Below are positions 8,481 through 18,922 of a DNA stretch of 64,000 nucleotides, piece by piece (position 1 is the stretch's first letter; each line of letters starts with the position of its first letter). The notes beneath the pieces are model-generated. The model saw only the letters and a program-made list of their open reading frames with translations. It was not told the origin of the DNA and did no database searches. The stretch covers positions 1-64,000 of the forward strand of contig CALUJO010000006.1 in NCBI GenBank assembly GCA_944320965.1, in the 5' to 3' direction. The translations under genes were made by a program, and so were the position numbers. Source of the stretch: an uncultured Bacteroidaceae bacterium. GTDB taxonomy: Bacteria > Bacteroidota > Bacteroidia > Bacteroidales > Bacteroidaceae.

Positions 8481-9866
8481 TTATCTATTCATTAAGTCTG
8501 CAATTTCAGGAACTAAAGAATCAATGTTTCCGGCTCCGATAGTCATCAATACATCAAGTTCTTTTGTTGATAGCAAAGATAACAAATCATTCTTAGAACA
8601 TAACTCTTTTTTTACACCTTCTTTAATATTATTATATATCATTTCGGATGTTACGCCTTCAATAGGCTTTTCCCTTGCAGGATAAATATCAAGTATTATT
8701 ACCTCATCAAGCAATGAAAGGCTTTCGGCAAACTCCTTGTATAAATCTCTTGTTCTTGTATACAAGTGAGGCTGGAATACCCCTGTTATCTTTCTGTCCG
8801 GATATAGGAACCTTACAGATTCTATGCTCTTTCTTATCTCTACGGGATGATGCGCATAATCACTGACAAGTACATGTTTCTCGTTCTTCACAACAAAGTC
8901 AAATCTACGGTTTACCCCTCTGAAAGAAGAAACGCCATTACGGATTTCATCCTCATTTGCACCGTTCAAAAGAGCCATTGCAACAGCAGCTACACTGTTC
9001 TCAATATTTATATACAAAGGAACCCCAAGCTGCAAATTGTCTATCCTTGCATCTGGACCTATAAAATCAAAATATATTTCACCTTTCTCAGCCCTTACAT
9101 TCTCGGCATGGAAATCACCTTCATCTTTTGAATAAGTGAATACACGTACATTTCCTGCAACAGGCAACTTATTTTCCAAACCTTTCTTCACAACAAGCAC
9201 TCCTCCATCCTGTATCAGCGATACGTATTTACGGAAACTGTCAACATAGTTTTCATAATTTCCATATATGTCAAGATGGTCAGGATCCATTGAAGTCACA
9301 ACCGTCATATACGGTCTGAGATTATGGAATGACCTGTCGAACTCATCAGATTCTACAACATACAATTCACTTGATTTGTTCAATATGAGATTACTTCCGA
9401 TATTCTTTGATATGCCTCCAAGAAAAGCATTACAACCAAGATGTGAATTGTTCAGTATGTGAGCAAGCATTGTCGATGTAGTTGTCTTTCCGTGTGTTCC
9501 AGCAACACCCAACGGTTTGTGGGCATTGACAATAAGCCCCAAAACCTGAGCCCTTTTCATCACGACAAATCCGTTATTCCTGAAATAACATGATTCTGTA
9601 TGGTTCTCCGGTACAGCAGGAGTAATTACCACCAAAGTAGTTTCTTTGTCAAGACACTGTTTGGGAATAAGATTTACATTGTCTTCATAATGTATTGAAG
9701 CCCCTTCGCTGCAAAGAGTCCTTGTTAGTTCGGATTCAACCAAATCATATCCGGCTACAAAAATGTTATGAGAAAGGAAATATCTGACCAAAGCACTCAT
9801 TCCTATACCACCGGCACCAAGAAAATATACAGATTTAAAATTACAGATATCCATATCACTTATCAA
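8481..9866 (-). CDS. murC: UDP-N-acetylmuramate--L-alanine ligase
   Basis: A 461-residue Mur ligase adding L-alanine to UDP-MurNAc with ATP, the first amino acid of the peptidoglycan stem. The Rossmann-like N-terminal domain has FLGAGGIGMSALV, the ATP P-loop GTHGKTTT is at about 123-130, and the central domain contains DEFDRSFHNLRP and MDPDHLDIYGNYENY. The C-terminal domain carries the YAHHPVEI motif. The annotated ATG overlaps the end of murG by 11 bp. A second ATG at 9854 (MDICNF) would avoid the overlap, and either gives an intact enzyme. No ddl gene lies between murC and ftsQ. Confidence 0.96.
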   Translation of the reverse strand: MISDMDICNFKSVYFLGAGGIGMSALVRYFLSHNIFVAGYDLVESELTRTLCSEGASIHYEDNVNLIPKQCLDKETTLVVITPAVPENHTESCYFRNNGFVVMKRAQVLGLIVNAHKPLGVAGTHGKTTTSTMLAHILNNSHLGCNAFLGGISKNIGSNLILNKSSELYVVESDEFDRSFHNLRPYMTVVTSMDPDHLDIYGNYENYVDSFRKYVSLIQDGGVLVVKKGLENKLPVAGNVRVFTYSKDEGDFHAENVRAEKGEIYFDFIGPDARIDNLQLGVPLYINIENSVAAVAMALLNGANEDEIRNGVSSFRGVNRRFDFVVKNEKHVLVSDYAHHPVEIRKSIESVRFLYPDRKITGVFQPHLYTRTRDLYKEFAESLSLLDEVIILDIYPAREKPIEGVTSEMIYNNIKEGVKKELCSKNDLLSLLSTKELDVLMTIGAGNIDSLVPEIADLMNR

Positions 9867-10953
9867 TTATTTTAAGAATTTCCCTGGCAATTCTGTCTGC
9901 AGAATCAGCATTTGCCATACCTTTTATATTAACGCTCATCTTATTCAGCCTGTGTTCATTATAAACAAGATTCTCAATCTCCGCAAAAAGACGGTCATTA
10001 ACTTCATAATCACGGACACAAACAGCAGCATCCTTCTCTACAAGTGCCATTGCATTTTTAGTCTGATGATCCTCAGCAACATTAGGTGACGGAACCAATA
10101 TCACAGGCTTTCCCAAAAGCTGTAATTCGGATATTGAACTTGCACCGGCTCTTGATACAACCAAATCGGCAGCTTTATAGGCAGCCCCCATATCAGAAAT
10201 AAACTCTTTTACACAAACAGACTTAACCCCTTGCATAACGCTGCTTACTTCCTTATAATAGATTTTGCCAGTCTGCCAGATAAACTGGATATTACTTTTC
10301 AAGAGTCTCTCCCTGTTGTTCATCAAGGCATTGTTCAATGTACGTGCACCAAGGCTTCCTCCAATAACAAGTACAGTTTTCTTTCCTTCTTCAAAGCCAA
10401 ACTGTTTCAAAGCCTCAGCTTTTGTCTTGTCAGAATTCAAGACATTCTGTCTTACCGGATTACCTGTTATGATAATTTTATCCTTAGGGAAGAAGCGTTC
10501 CATACCACTGTATGCAACACATATCCTGGTTGCGCTTTTTGCAAGCAGTTTATTTGTTACTCCGGCATATGAATTCTGTTCCTGAATCAGAGTTGGAATC
10601 CCCATCATCGAAGCAACTTTCAAAGTCGGGCCACTTGCATAACCGCCTACACCTACAGCTATCTGCGGCTTGAAATTCTTAACTATTCTGCGTGCCCTCA
10701 CCTGACTTCTAAACAGATTGAACAATACTTTCACATTCCTAAGCAAGTTTTTCCTGTCAAACCCCATAACAGGCAAGCCGACTATTTCATAACCGGCTTC
10801 AGGAACACGCTGCATTTCCATCCTGTTTTCCGCTCCGACAAACAATATTTTTATATCGGGAACCAATTTCTTCAATGCATTGGCTATTGAGATGGCAGGG
10901 AATATATGGCCGCCCGTACCACCTCCACTTATTATAACTCTTTTCTCACTCAT
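9856..10953 (-). CDS. murG: UDP-GlcNAc transferase MurG
   Basis: A 365-residue peripheral membrane GT28 glycosyltransferase that transfers GlcNAc to lipid I to make lipid II. The N-terminal glycine-rich loop GGGTGGHIFPA (residues about 10-20), a second G-loop GGYASGP near 105, and the C-terminal donor-binding motif SRAGASSISELQLLGKP near 270 are all present. Its start overlaps the end of ftsW by 8 bp and its end overlaps murC by 11 bp, so translation of the three genes is coupled. Confidence 0.97.
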   Translation of the reverse strand: MSEKRVIISGGGTGGHIFPAISIANALKKLVPDIKILFVGAENRMEMQRVPEAGYEIVGLPVMGFDRKNLLRNVKVLFNLFRSQVRARRIVKNFKPQIAVGVGGYASGPTLKVASMMGIPTLIQEQNSYAGVTNKLLAKSATRICVAYSGMERFFPKDKIIITGNPVRQNVLNSDKTKAEALKQFGFEEGKKTVLVIGGSLGARTLNNALMNNRERLLKSNIQFIWQTGKIYYKEVSSVMQGVKSVCVKEFISDMGAAYKAADLVVSRAGASSISELQLLGKPVILVPSPNVAEDHQTKNAMALVEKDAAVCVRDYEVNDRLFAEIENLVYNEHRLNKMSVNIKGMANADSADRIAREILKIIDK

Positions 10954-12232
10954 TGTTTTCCTTATTGTCTTCTTTTAAAACATTGTCATTCACTACTTCA
11001 GAACCGACAAGTACTTCATCGTTATTTGAAACATTTTCATTCTTACCCTTATCTTCTGTTTCAAAACTTTCAAAAGCATATGAATCGCCTCCCGTTTCAC
11101 GACTGACACTTAATATCATACCTATATATATACTGTTTATGACAAATGAAGTACCTCCCCTGCTTATCAGCGGCAACGGCTGTCCGGTAACCGGGAAAAG
11201 TCCGACATTAACTCCCATATTCACCAGAGCCTGCAAAACAATAATAATGGAAATACCCATAACAAGATAGGCTCCGAAAACAGAATTGCACGTCTTTACA
11301 ATCCTCCCGACACGTATAAACAGGAAGATATAAAGTCCTGCTACAAGAATTCCCCCGAACAGGCCAAGCTCTTCTATTATTATTGCATATATAAAATCGG
11401 AATAAGCCTGCGGAAGGAAGTCACGCTGCACACTGTTACCAGGCATACAGCCAAAGAAGTTACTTGATGCAATTGCAATGTTTGCACTTGCCACCTGCTG
11501 ATTGTCACCATAATTGTAAGAACCAGGATCTCCACCTACAGGAGTGACAAAATCCACAATTCTTGTCTTCCATGTGCCCAAACGATGCAACAGTCCAGAG
11601 TCACTGTCAGGCAAGACAAACAAAAGAGTCACAGCAAGCACAACCGATGCAATAATTGCAGCCATAAATTTAAAGAACTGACTGTTTGGAATCCTGCCGA
11701 CAAACATCATCATACAGACCGTTATAAAAAGAATACCAGCAGTAGAAAGATTCTCTCTGAATATCAATCCACAAACAGGAACAGTAACGACAAGTATATA
11801 TATAAAAGTCTGTTTACTCTGGAAATTGGACATACTATGTCCTGCAAGCAACATTGACGTAAGTATTATTACCGACATCTTACCCAATTCCAAAGGCTGG
11901 AAATCTATTCCAAAAAATGAAAATGTACGTGCTGCACCATTTACCAGCAAACCGTCAACAGTAATGTATATCAGCATGAATACGGAAATGGGAAACAGAA
12001 ACTTTCCCAATGTTCTGAATTTATTGTAAGGAACCAGATGAACAAGCAATGCCAATATAAAGCCTCCGAAAACAAATTTCAAATGATGTGATATCGGAGC
12101 CCAATGCGTTGACACCTTATATGTCAGCGAACTGGTTGCACTAAAAACCTCAACAACGGATATCAGGCAGAGAGCTGCATAGATAATCCATATAACAGGG
12201 TCGCCCTTAAATATTTTTCCTACCAATCCCAT
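10946..12232 (-). CDS. ftsW: SEDS peptidoglycan polymerase FtsW
   Basis: A 428-residue polytopic membrane protein of the SEDS family, which polymerises lipid II into septal glycan together with its cognate class B penicillin-binding protein. About ten hydrophobic segments are visible. Signature sequences include the extracellular loop with AYSDFIYAIIIEELGLFGG near residue 285 and the C-terminal PLISRGGTSFV near 360. An acidic cytoplasmic tail follows from residue 385. Position between murD and murG favours FtsW over RodA. Confidence 0.95.
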   Translation of the reverse strand: MGLVGKIFKGDPVIWIIYAALCLISVVEVFSATSSLTYKVSTHWAPISHHLKFVFGGFILALLVHLVPYNKFRTLGKFLFPISVFMLIYITVDGLLVNGAARTFSFFGIDFQPLELGKMSVIILTSMLLAGHSMSNFQSKQTFIYILVVTVPVCGLIFRENLSTAGILFITVCMMMFVGRIPNSQFFKFMAAIIASVVLAVTLLFVLPDSDSGLLHRLGTWKTRIVDFVTPVGGDPGSYNYGDNQQVASANIAIASSNFFGCMPGNSVQRDFLPQAYSDFIYAIIIEELGLFGGILVAGLYIFLFIRVGRIVKTCNSVFGAYLVMGISIIIVLQALVNMGVNVGLFPVTGQPLPLISRGGTSFVINSIYIGMILSVSRETGGDSYAFESFETEDKGKNENVSNNDEVLVGSEVVNDNVLKEDNKENNE

Positions 12233-12252
12233 TTCCTTACAAAATAAATCAT

Positions 12253-13584
12253 TTACAATGCACGGACAGCAGCCTTGAACTGCTCTCCTCTGTCTTCATA
12301 ACTTTTGAACAAGTCAAAACTTGCACAGCACGGTGACAACAGAACAGTATCACCTTCCTCTGCCATTTCATAGCAATGTCTGACTGCTTCTTCCATTGAA
12401 CGTGCATCTCTTATATCGGCAACTTTACCGTCAAAGAATGCATGCAGCTTTGAATTGTCAACACCAAGGAATACAAGTCCTTTTACTTTTTCAAGAACAA
12501 ACGGCTCTATTTCAGTATAATCATTGCCCTTATCCTTACCTCCAAGAATCAAAACCACTTTTGTCTTTACACTTTGAAGCGCATACCAGCATGAATTGAC
12601 ATTTGTTGCCTTTGAGTCATTGATATATTCAACACCATTAACCCTGGCAACTTTTTCAAGGCGGTGTTCAACTCCGGCAAAATTACTAAGGGCAGCTCTG
12701 ATATATGAGTTTTTCACTCCTGCAATGTTTGCAGAAATTCCGGCAGCCATTGAGTCGTACATATTATGCACACCGGTAAGTGCCAGTTCTTCCTGTTCCA
12801 TATTGAAAGCCTGAGGCTCGGTTATATACAACTTACCTGACTCAAGATAACTTACTACACCTTCTTCCTTTTCTATACTGAAAGGATACAGATGCGCCTT
12901 TATTCCATGTTTTGCCAGTTCTCTCTGTATGATAGGATCATCATTCCAGAAAACAAAAGCATCATTCTCTCTCTGATTCTGTGTTATACGGAATTTGGCA
13001 TTTATATAGTTCTGCATACAATGATTGTATCTGTCAAGATGATCCGGAGTGATATTCATAAGCACCGCAATATCAGCCCTGAAATCATACATATTGTCAA
13101 GCTGGAAACTGCTCAACTCTATGACATAGTAATCATGATTCTCTTCGGCAACCTGCAAGGCAAGACTCTTGCCTATGTTTCCGGCAAGTCCGACATTATA
13201 ACCAGCAGTCTTCAGTATATGATATATAAGAGAAGTTGTCGTTGTCTTACCGTTGCTTCCTGTAATGCAAATCATTTTAGCATCGGTATATCTTCCTGCA
13301 AATTCTATTTCAGAAATGACAGGAATGTTCCTTTCCCTCAACTTTACAATAATCGGAGCCTCATCAGGTATTCCCGGACTTTTTATAACTTCGTCAGCCG
13401 ACAATATCATATCCTCCGTATGTTTCTTTTCTTCATAAGGAATACCTCTGCTTTCAAGCATTTCCTTATAATGGTCCTTAATGGCAGACATATCCGAAAC
13501 AAATACGTCAAATCCCTGTTTCAAGGCAAGAACAGCTGCTCCTGTTCCGCTTTCTCCTGCACCAAGTACAACAATCTTTTTCAT
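12253..13584 (-). CDS. murD: UDP-N-acetylmuramoylalanine--D-glutamate ligase
   Basis: A 443-residue Mur ligase that adds D-glutamate to UDP-MurNAc-L-Ala. The N-terminal domain starts with IVVLGAGESGTGAA. The ATP loop TGSNGKTTTT lies at about 108-117. ELSSFQLD near residue 157 and MNITPDHLDRY near 175 match the central domain, and NDSKATNV near 318 lies in the C-terminal domain. It is 16 bp downstream of mraY and 20 bp upstream of ftsW. Confidence 0.96.
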   Translation of the reverse strand: MKKIVVLGAGESGTGAAVLALKQGFDVFVSDMSAIKDHYKEMLESRGIPYEEKKHTEDMILSADEVIKSPGIPDEAPIIVKLRERNIPVISEIEFAGRYTDAKMICITGSNGKTTTTSLIYHILKTAGYNVGLAGNIGKSLALQVAEENHDYYVIELSSFQLDNMYDFRADIAVLMNITPDHLDRYNHCMQNYINAKFRITQNQRENDAFVFWNDDPIIQRELAKHGIKAHLYPFSIEKEEGVVSYLESGKLYITEPQAFNMEQEELALTGVHNMYDSMAAGISANIAGVKNSYIRAALSNFAGVEHRLEKVARVNGVEYINDSKATNVNSCWYALQSVKTKVVLILGGKDKGNDYTEIEPFVLEKVKGLVFLGVDNSKLHAFFDGKVADIRDARSMEEAVRHCYEMAEEGDTVLLSPCCASFDLFKSYEDRGEQFKAAVRAL

Positions 13585-13600
13585 CTCTATATTTTCTATT

Positions 13601-14869
13601 TTACCTTATTTTCAATGTTATGATAGTAAGTGCCGCAAGCACAATTGTTACAATCCAGAACCTTACGGTTATCTTTGATTCATGAAAAACATTCACCGGT
13701 CCCTTAATCATATAAGAACATTCCGGATCCAGATTTGCCAAAGATGTTCTGAAATGGTCATGAATAGGGGTACGCTTGAAGATACGTCGTTTGATTCCTT
13801 TCTTCTTTCCGCTCTGGAAATATTTTACCTGTAAGATAACAGACAGGTTTTCAACAAGGAAAACTCCGCACAATATAGGAATAAGCAGCTCCTTGTGTAT
13901 AATAATTGCAAACACGGCAATTATACCGCCTATTGTAAGACTTCCTGTATCACCCATGAATACCTGAGCCGGATAAGCATTATACCAAAGGAAACCGATA
14001 AGCGCTCCAACAAACGTACATATAAATATAACAAGTTCTTCGCTTCCGGGTATATACATTATATTCAGGTAGCCGGCATACTCTATATGACTTGATACAT
14101 AAGCCAGTATTCCGAGTGCCAGACCTATTATGGCAGAGTTACCGGCAGCCATACCGTCCATACCGTCATTAAGATTCGCACCGTTTGAAACTGCAGTAAC
14201 CACAAATATAGTCATCAGTACAAATATCACCCATCCCCATTTCTGGGCATTGTCACCAAGAAAGCCCACAATGTCGGCATAATCAAAATTATTGTTTTTA
14301 AAGAACGGTATAGTTGTCTTGGTTGACTTTATATTCTCATTCTTATGGATAACATCAACAGTCTCCCCATCTTTCACAACTTCAACATTCTCACGGATAA
14401 CAGCCGAAGGACTAAGATAAAGAGTCAAACCTATTATCAACCCGAGTCCAACCTGACCTATAATCTTGAATTTCCCGTCAAGTCCTTCCTTGTTCTTCTT
14501 GAAAATCTTTATGTAATCGTCAAGAAAACCAAGAACACCAAGCCATAATGTTGTAATAAGCATCAGTATCATATATACATTGTCAAGTCTGCCCAACAAA
14601 AGACAAGGTATAACTATAGCAACAATAATTATGATACCGCCCATGCTAGGAACACCAATCTTTTGGGTATTGAACGGGTCAATAGAAGCGTCACGCTGAG
14701 TTTCGCTTATTTGCTTTCTTTTCAGCAAGTCAATAAAATAATTTCCGAATATTGAAGATATTCCCAATGACAATATCACCGCCAGCAATGCCCTGAAAGA
14801 CACATAACTGAACATTCCGGCACCGGGAAAATCAAATTTATCCAAATATTGAAATAGATAATACAACAT
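13601..14869 (-). CDS. mraY: Phospho-N-acetylmuramoyl-pentapeptide transferase MraY
   Basis: A 422-residue integral membrane enzyme joining UDP-MurNAc-pentapeptide to undecaprenyl phosphate to give lipid I. The Asp-rich motif FLDDYIK lies near residue 136 and NLNDGMDGMAAG near 252. The catalytic-face motif PAQVFMGDTGS is near 325 and the His-rich loop RRIFKRTPIHDHF near 385. At 422 residues it is longer than the roughly 320-360 residues of most bacterial MraY, with an inserted stretch around 165-200. This long form is, to my knowledge, common in Bacteroidota. The start follows the murE stop by 2 bp. Confidence 0.97.
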   Translation of the reverse strand: MLYYLFQYLDKFDFPGAGMFSYVSFRALLAVILSLGISSIFGNYFIDLLKRKQISETQRDASIDPFNTQKIGVPSMGGIIIIVAIVIPCLLLGRLDNVYMILMLITTLWLGVLGFLDDYIKIFKKNKEGLDGKFKIIGQVGLGLIIGLTLYLSPSAVIRENVEVVKDGETVDVIHKNENIKSTKTTIPFFKNNNFDYADIVGFLGDNAQKWGWVIFVLMTIFVVTAVSNGANLNDGMDGMAAGNSAIIGLALGILAYVSSHIEYAGYLNIMYIPGSEELVIFICTFVGALIGFLWYNAYPAQVFMGDTGSLTIGGIIAVFAIIIHKELLIPILCGVFLVENLSVILQVKYFQSGKKKGIKRRIFKRTPIHDHFRTSLANLDPECSYMIKGPVNVFHESKITVRFWIVTIVLAALTIITLKIR

Positions 14870-14871
14870 CT

Positions 14872-16341
14872 TTAGACAGTTTTCTGATTATTGAATATGT
14901 TTAATATAACTTCCTTATCATCAAAATGATGTTTTACACCGTTTATTTCCTGATAAGTTTCATGACCTTTTCCCGCAACAAGAACAACATCACCCTTTTT
15001 AGCCATCATACATGCAGTTCTGATAGCCTCTTTACGGTCAGTAATACATATTGTTCTGGCTGCTTCTTCCTGATTGAGTCCTGCCATCATATCATTGATT
15101 ATATCCTGAGGGTCCTCAAATCTTGGATTGTCAGATGTAATAACAAGTCTGTCACTCAGTCTTGCTGTTTCCTTTGCCATTATCGGGCGCTTTCCCTTGT
15201 CACGGTTACCGCCTGCACCAACAACAGTTATAACCTTTCCGTTACCGTCAAGAACATCATGTATAGTTTCAAGAACATTAACAAGAGCATCAGGTGTATG
15301 GGCATAATCAACAATTGCAGTGTAACCGACAGGTGAACGCATTGTTTCAAATCGTCCGGAAACAGGACGCAACGCACTCAATGCAACAAGCACTTCGTGG
15401 CTGTCTTCTCCTAAAAGCACGGCAGTGCCGTATATTGCAAGAAGATTCTGTACATTGAAACGTCCAACAAACTGAACAGCCACCTCTTCCTTGTTTATTT
15501 CAAGCATCATTCCCTCAAAATGAGATTCAAGTATTCTTGCCTTGAAATCAGCCATTGACTGCACAGAATATGTATGTTTCTCTGCCTTGGTATTCTGCAG
15601 CATTACAAGTCCATTTCTGTCATCTATATTTGTAAGAGCAAAAGCATTTGACGGAAGATTGTCAAAGAACATCTTCTTTGCCTTCAGATAATTTTCAAAA
15701 GTCTTATGATAATCAAGATGGTCGCGTGTAAGATTTGTAAATACTCCTCCTACAAAAGTCAAGCCTGCAATTCTGTGCTGCACAACCGAATGCGAACTGA
15801 CTTCCATAAACGCATATTCGCAACCGGCATCCACCATCCTTGCAAGCAGGCGGTTCAAAGTTATAGGATCTGGAGTTGTATGATCGGTAGGAACCGCTTC
15901 ACTGTCTATATAGTTACATACAGTTGAAAGAAGTCCTGCCTTATATCCCAGCTTTCTGAAAAGATTGTATAAAACAGTTGCTATAGTTGTCTTCCCGTTT
16001 GTTCCGGTAACACCAACAAGTTTAAGTTTTGAAGTAGGATTACCATAAAACGTAGTAGCCAACACCCCGACTATCTCTTCTGTATCTTCTACAACAATAT
16101 AGGCAACACTGTCCTGACACTGTTCAGGCAAAGCCTCACATACCACCGCCAGCGCACCTTGTTCAACCGCTTTTGATATATATTTATGTCCGTCAGTAAC
16201 TGTTCCGCGAACAGCAACAAACAAACCACCTTGCTTTATACATCTTGAGTCAATTTCTATACCGGTAACTTCAACAGCAACATCACCGCATATACTTTTG
16301 ATTTTCAATTGTGATTTCTGTAATAATTCCTCAAGTCTCAT
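14872..16341 (-). CDS. murE: UDP-MurNAc-tripeptide synthetase (meso-DAP adding)
   Basis: A 489-residue Mur ligase adding the third stem-peptide residue. The ATP loop GTNGKTT is at about 113-119 and [14 protein letters not shown] near 205. The substrate-selecting motif reads DNPR at residues 404-407, the hallmark of enzymes specific for meso-diaminopimelate (lysine-adding enzymes have a different sequence there). It therefore predicts DAP-type peptidoglycan, in agreement with the DAP dehydrogenase gene at 37565. It lies 24 bp after the transpeptidase gene. Confidence 0.96.
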   Translation of the reverse strand: MRLEELLQKSQLKIKSICGDVAVEVTGIEIDSRCIKQGGLFVAVRGTVTDGHKYISKAVEQGALAVVCEALPEQCQDSVAYIVVEDTEEIVGVLATTFYGNPTSKLKLVGVTGTNGKTTIATVLYNLFRKLGYKAGLLSTVCNYIDSEAVPTDHTTPDPITLNRLLARMVDAGCEYAFMEVSSHSVVQHRIAGLTFVGGVFTNLTRDHLDYHKTFENYLKAKKMFFDNLPSNAFALTNIDDRNGLVMLQNTKAEKHTYSVQSMADFKARILESHFEGMMLEINKEEVAVQFVGRFNVQNLLAIYGTAVLLGEDSHEVLVALSALRPVSGRFETMRSPVGYTAIVDYAHTPDALVNVLETIHDVLDGNGKVITVVGAGGNRDKGKRPIMAKETARLSDRLVITSDNPRFEDPQDIINDMMAGLNQEEAARTICITDRKEAIRTACMMAKKGDVVLVAGKGHETYQEINGVKHHFDDKEVILNIFNNQKTV

Positions 16342-16365
16342 ACCATTATTATATATGTATATTAA

Positions 16366-18513
16366 TCAAATACCTAAAACGAGAACAACTGTATTTCCCT
16401 TTCGCGCCTTTGTTCCAGGGGCTATACTTTGTTTCTTAACACGTCCATAACCATTTAAACGGACTTTCAGTCCAGCCTGCTCCATAAGATATACGGCATC
16501 TTTTGCTCCCATACCAACAACATTAGGGACAAGACCGTCAATAAGAGTCATTGGCTCATAAACAATATTCTGCCCCTCGTTACGGGCTGTAGCCCACATA
16601 AACTTGTCGCCAGTATTACTGTAATCATCCAAGTCATCGTCAAATCCAAGTTCATCAAGCACCACTGAAGCATCAACCATATTTCCCTTAAGAACTGAAG
16701 GGACAAAGACTGCATTTGAATCAAGCGCAGATGATATTTCAGGACGCAAATCACGGGCATAAAGCCTTTCGGCAATTCTTCCGAACACATCACCAGACAT
16801 AAGTCCTCCGGATGCAAAACCTGTCTTGGTGATAGAAACAAGACAAGTATATTTAGGTTTGTCGGCTGGGAAAAATCCTGCAAAACTTACAAAACTCTTG
16901 TTACCATATCTTCCGTTCTCAGCAACCATTGCAGTACCTGTCTTTCCAGCAACAGGGAACACACCGTTTCCTGCCTTGCTACCAAGTCCTTCGCTTACAA
17001 CCTTTTCAAGTATATACTGAATCGTGTCTATTGTTTCTTTACGGCATATTTCCTCATCAACAACTTCAACCGGAAACTCTTCGACCACTTCATTATCCTT
17101 AAGTATAGCCTTTACAATTCTCGGTTTCATCAGTTTACCGCCGTTAGCTATTGCATTATAGAATGTCAACGTATTGATTGGAGGCAACTGGGTGTTGTAA
17201 CCTATTGACATCCACGCAAGAGTACTTGCATCCCACTGCGCTGTTCCGGGTTTCTTGTAATAAGGAGCTCTGTAAGCCTTCATCTGAAAGTCCCAATTAT
17301 TAAGAATACCAAGTTTCTTTAATCCTTCAATATACTTTTCTGGATTTGAATAATAATGATCATCAATAAGTTTTGATACACCGATATTTGAAGAATACAT
17401 AAGGATATGCTGCAAGTCCAGCTCCTGATAACCTCCTTTTCTCCAGTTATGGTCTTTCATATCCCTACGGTGCATTTTCAGAATTCCGTTTCCGGTATCC
17501 ACAACATCCTTTGTAGAAATAACGCCATCATCAAGTCCAACCATAATTGATGCTGTTTTGAATGTTGAACCTGGCTCCATAAGATATGAAATACAATAAT
17601 TTTCTGTTTCTACAAACACACTGTCACCAACCCTTCCAAGGTTACACATTGCCTTTATATCCCCTGTTTCAACTTCCATAACCATTGCAAGTCCATAAAG
17701 AGGAAGCGACGTATTGTACTGTTTCCCGAAGGAGAGCATTTTCTCCCTCAGTACATCTTCCACAATATCCTGAATTTCAATATCTATTGTAGTCTGAACA
17801 TCCATTCCGTTTACAGCCATCGTGTCAATCACATCAACAAATCTGTTCTGCACTTTCTGCAAATGTTTCTTACCGGTCTGACCTTTCAATACATAGTCAA
17901 AATCCTTTTCAATACCGTTTTTCGCGCCTCTTGACTGGTCCCTGAACATATCTCCAATTGTTCTTGCTGCAAGTGTTCCATAAGGATGTTTTCGACTGTT
18001 TGTTTCCTCAACAAACAGACCTGAAGCATTCTTTCCACGACGGAAATAAGGAATTTTCCTTAATTCCATATATTGTATATATGAAGCATAGCCATTATAT
18101 ATTCTCAAAATACGATACTTCTTGTTTTTCTTCTTCTTTGCAAGCCCGTTTCTGAAAGTACGCTTAAACTCATCAACACTGACATCAGGAAATATACGAT
18201 GCATTTCCGAAGCAATATTGTTCAAATGCGCAAGAAGTGTATCATTTTCAAAGCCACCAGACCTAAGGTCTATAAACAACTTATATTCAGGCAACGTACT
18301 TGCAAGCAGCTTTCCGTTTGTATCAAGAATATCACCTCTCTTGGGCTCTATGTCAATATTATAAGTAACCTTACGGTCCTGCACAGACTTCCAGAAATCA
18401 TCCTTGACAAACATTGTATATGCAGCCTTAGCTATAATTGCCACAACACAAACAATAAATATGACAAGAACAACAAAATATCTTACAAGAGTTGTTTTTC
18501 TGTTACTGCCCAT
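16366..18513 (-). CDS. ftsI: FtsI-type penicillin-binding protein with C-terminal PASTA domain
   Basis: A 715-residue class B penicillin-binding protein that cross-links septal peptidoglycan and is the target of beta-lactams. A single transmembrane helix lies at about 11-31, followed by the pedestal domain. The transpeptidase active site is complete: STFK at 316-319 (nucleophile Ser316), SSN at 374-376 and KTG at 524-526. Residues about 655-715 form one PASTA domain (starting LVPNVVGMGAKDAVYLME), which in other species binds peptidoglycan or influences septal localisation. Classical proteobacterial FtsI lacks PASTA, whereas the Bacteroidota form usually carries it. It lies 29 bp after ftsL. 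Confidence 0.95.
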   Translation of the reverse strand: MGSNRKTTLVRYFVVLVIFIVCVVAIIAKAAYTMFVKDDFWKSVQDRKVTYNIDIEPKRGDILDTNGKLLASTLPEYKLFIDLRSGGFENDTLLAHLNNIASEMHRIFPDVSVDEFKRTFRNGLAKKKKNKKYRILRIYNGYASYIQYMELRKIPYFRRGKNASGLFVEETNSRKHPYGTLAARTIGDMFRDQSRGAKNGIEKDFDYVLKGQTGKKHLQKVQNRFVDVIDTMAVNGMDVQTTIDIEIQDIVEDVLREKMLSFGKQYNTSLPLYGLAMVMEVETGDIKAMCNLGRVGDSVFVETENYCISYLMEPGSTFKTASIMVGLDDGVISTKDVVDTGNGILKMHRRDMKDHNWRKGGYQELDLQHILMYSSNIGVSKLIDDHYYSNPEKYIEGLKKLGILNNWDFQMKAYRAPYYKKPGTAQWDASTLAWMSIGYNTQLPPINTLTFYNAIANGGKLMKPRIVKAILKDNEVVEEFPVEVVDEEICRKETIDTIQYILEKVVSEGLGSKAGNGVFPVAGKTGTAMVAENGRYGNKSFVSFAGFFPADKPKYTCLVSITKTGFASGGLMSGDVFGRIAERLYARDLRPEISSALDSNAVFVPSVLKGNMVDASVVLDELGFDDDLDDYSNTGDKFMWATARNEGQNIVYEPMTLIDGLVPNVVGMGAKDAVYLMEQAGLKVRLNGYGRVKKQSIAPGTKARKGNTVVLVLGI

Positions 18514-18542
18514 AAACTCATCCTTTCATGTCATTTAATCTT

Positions 18543-18911
18543 CTATTCTTCAATCACATAAGGAGAATGCGAAGATATCTTAACTTCACTTTTGTTTTTT
18601 TTGAGATAACGTTCAATATACGACAATCTGTTTTCAGTTGACAGTTCAGACAATCTCACAAGCGAAGAATAACGAACATGCACAAGCGTATCCTTCAGCA
18701 TATTGATTTCGATCTGCTCCCTTTGACCAGAATAACGGTTACTGATATTTACAATAAACAGAAAAACTATCAAAAGCATAAGTTTTGCCTGTCTTCTGTA
18801 AAATGGCGCGATAAGGAAATCCCCCCTGAGATATGACATCACAGTATTTCCTATTGAAATCTTGTTTCCATTTGAACCTTTTTTGGTCTTGTCGTTATTA
18901 TTATCCTGCAT
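18543..18911 (-). CDS. ftsL: FtsL-like cell division protein
   Basis: A 122-residue bitopic protein with a basic cytoplasmic N-terminus (rich in Lys and Asn), one transmembrane helix at about 45-62 and a short periplasmic coiled-coil segment. It resembles the Bacteroidota FtsL-like family. FtsL joins FtsB and FtsQ and activates the FtsW-FtsI synthase. Sequence identity is too low to recognise it alone. The call depends on topology and on its position between rsmH (11 bp upstream) and ftsI (29 bp downstream), the canonical site. Confidence 0.88.
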   Translation of the reverse strand: MQDNNNDKTKKGSNGNKISIGNTVMSYLRGDFLIAPFYRRQAKLMLLIVFLFIVNISNRYSGQREQIEINMLKDTLVHVRYSSLVRLSELSTENRLSYIERYLKKNKSEVKISSHSPYVIEE

Positions 18912-18922
18912 ATCCCTTATTT

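Noticed and set aside
12892..13623. A 243-codon plus-strand frame opposite murD
   Set aside because: murD is complete with all ligase motifs; the opposite frame is a long shadow with no features.
16548..16883. Second minus-strand frame within the transpeptidase gene
   Set aside because: It is an alternative reading frame inside a gene with an intact active site and PASTA domain.
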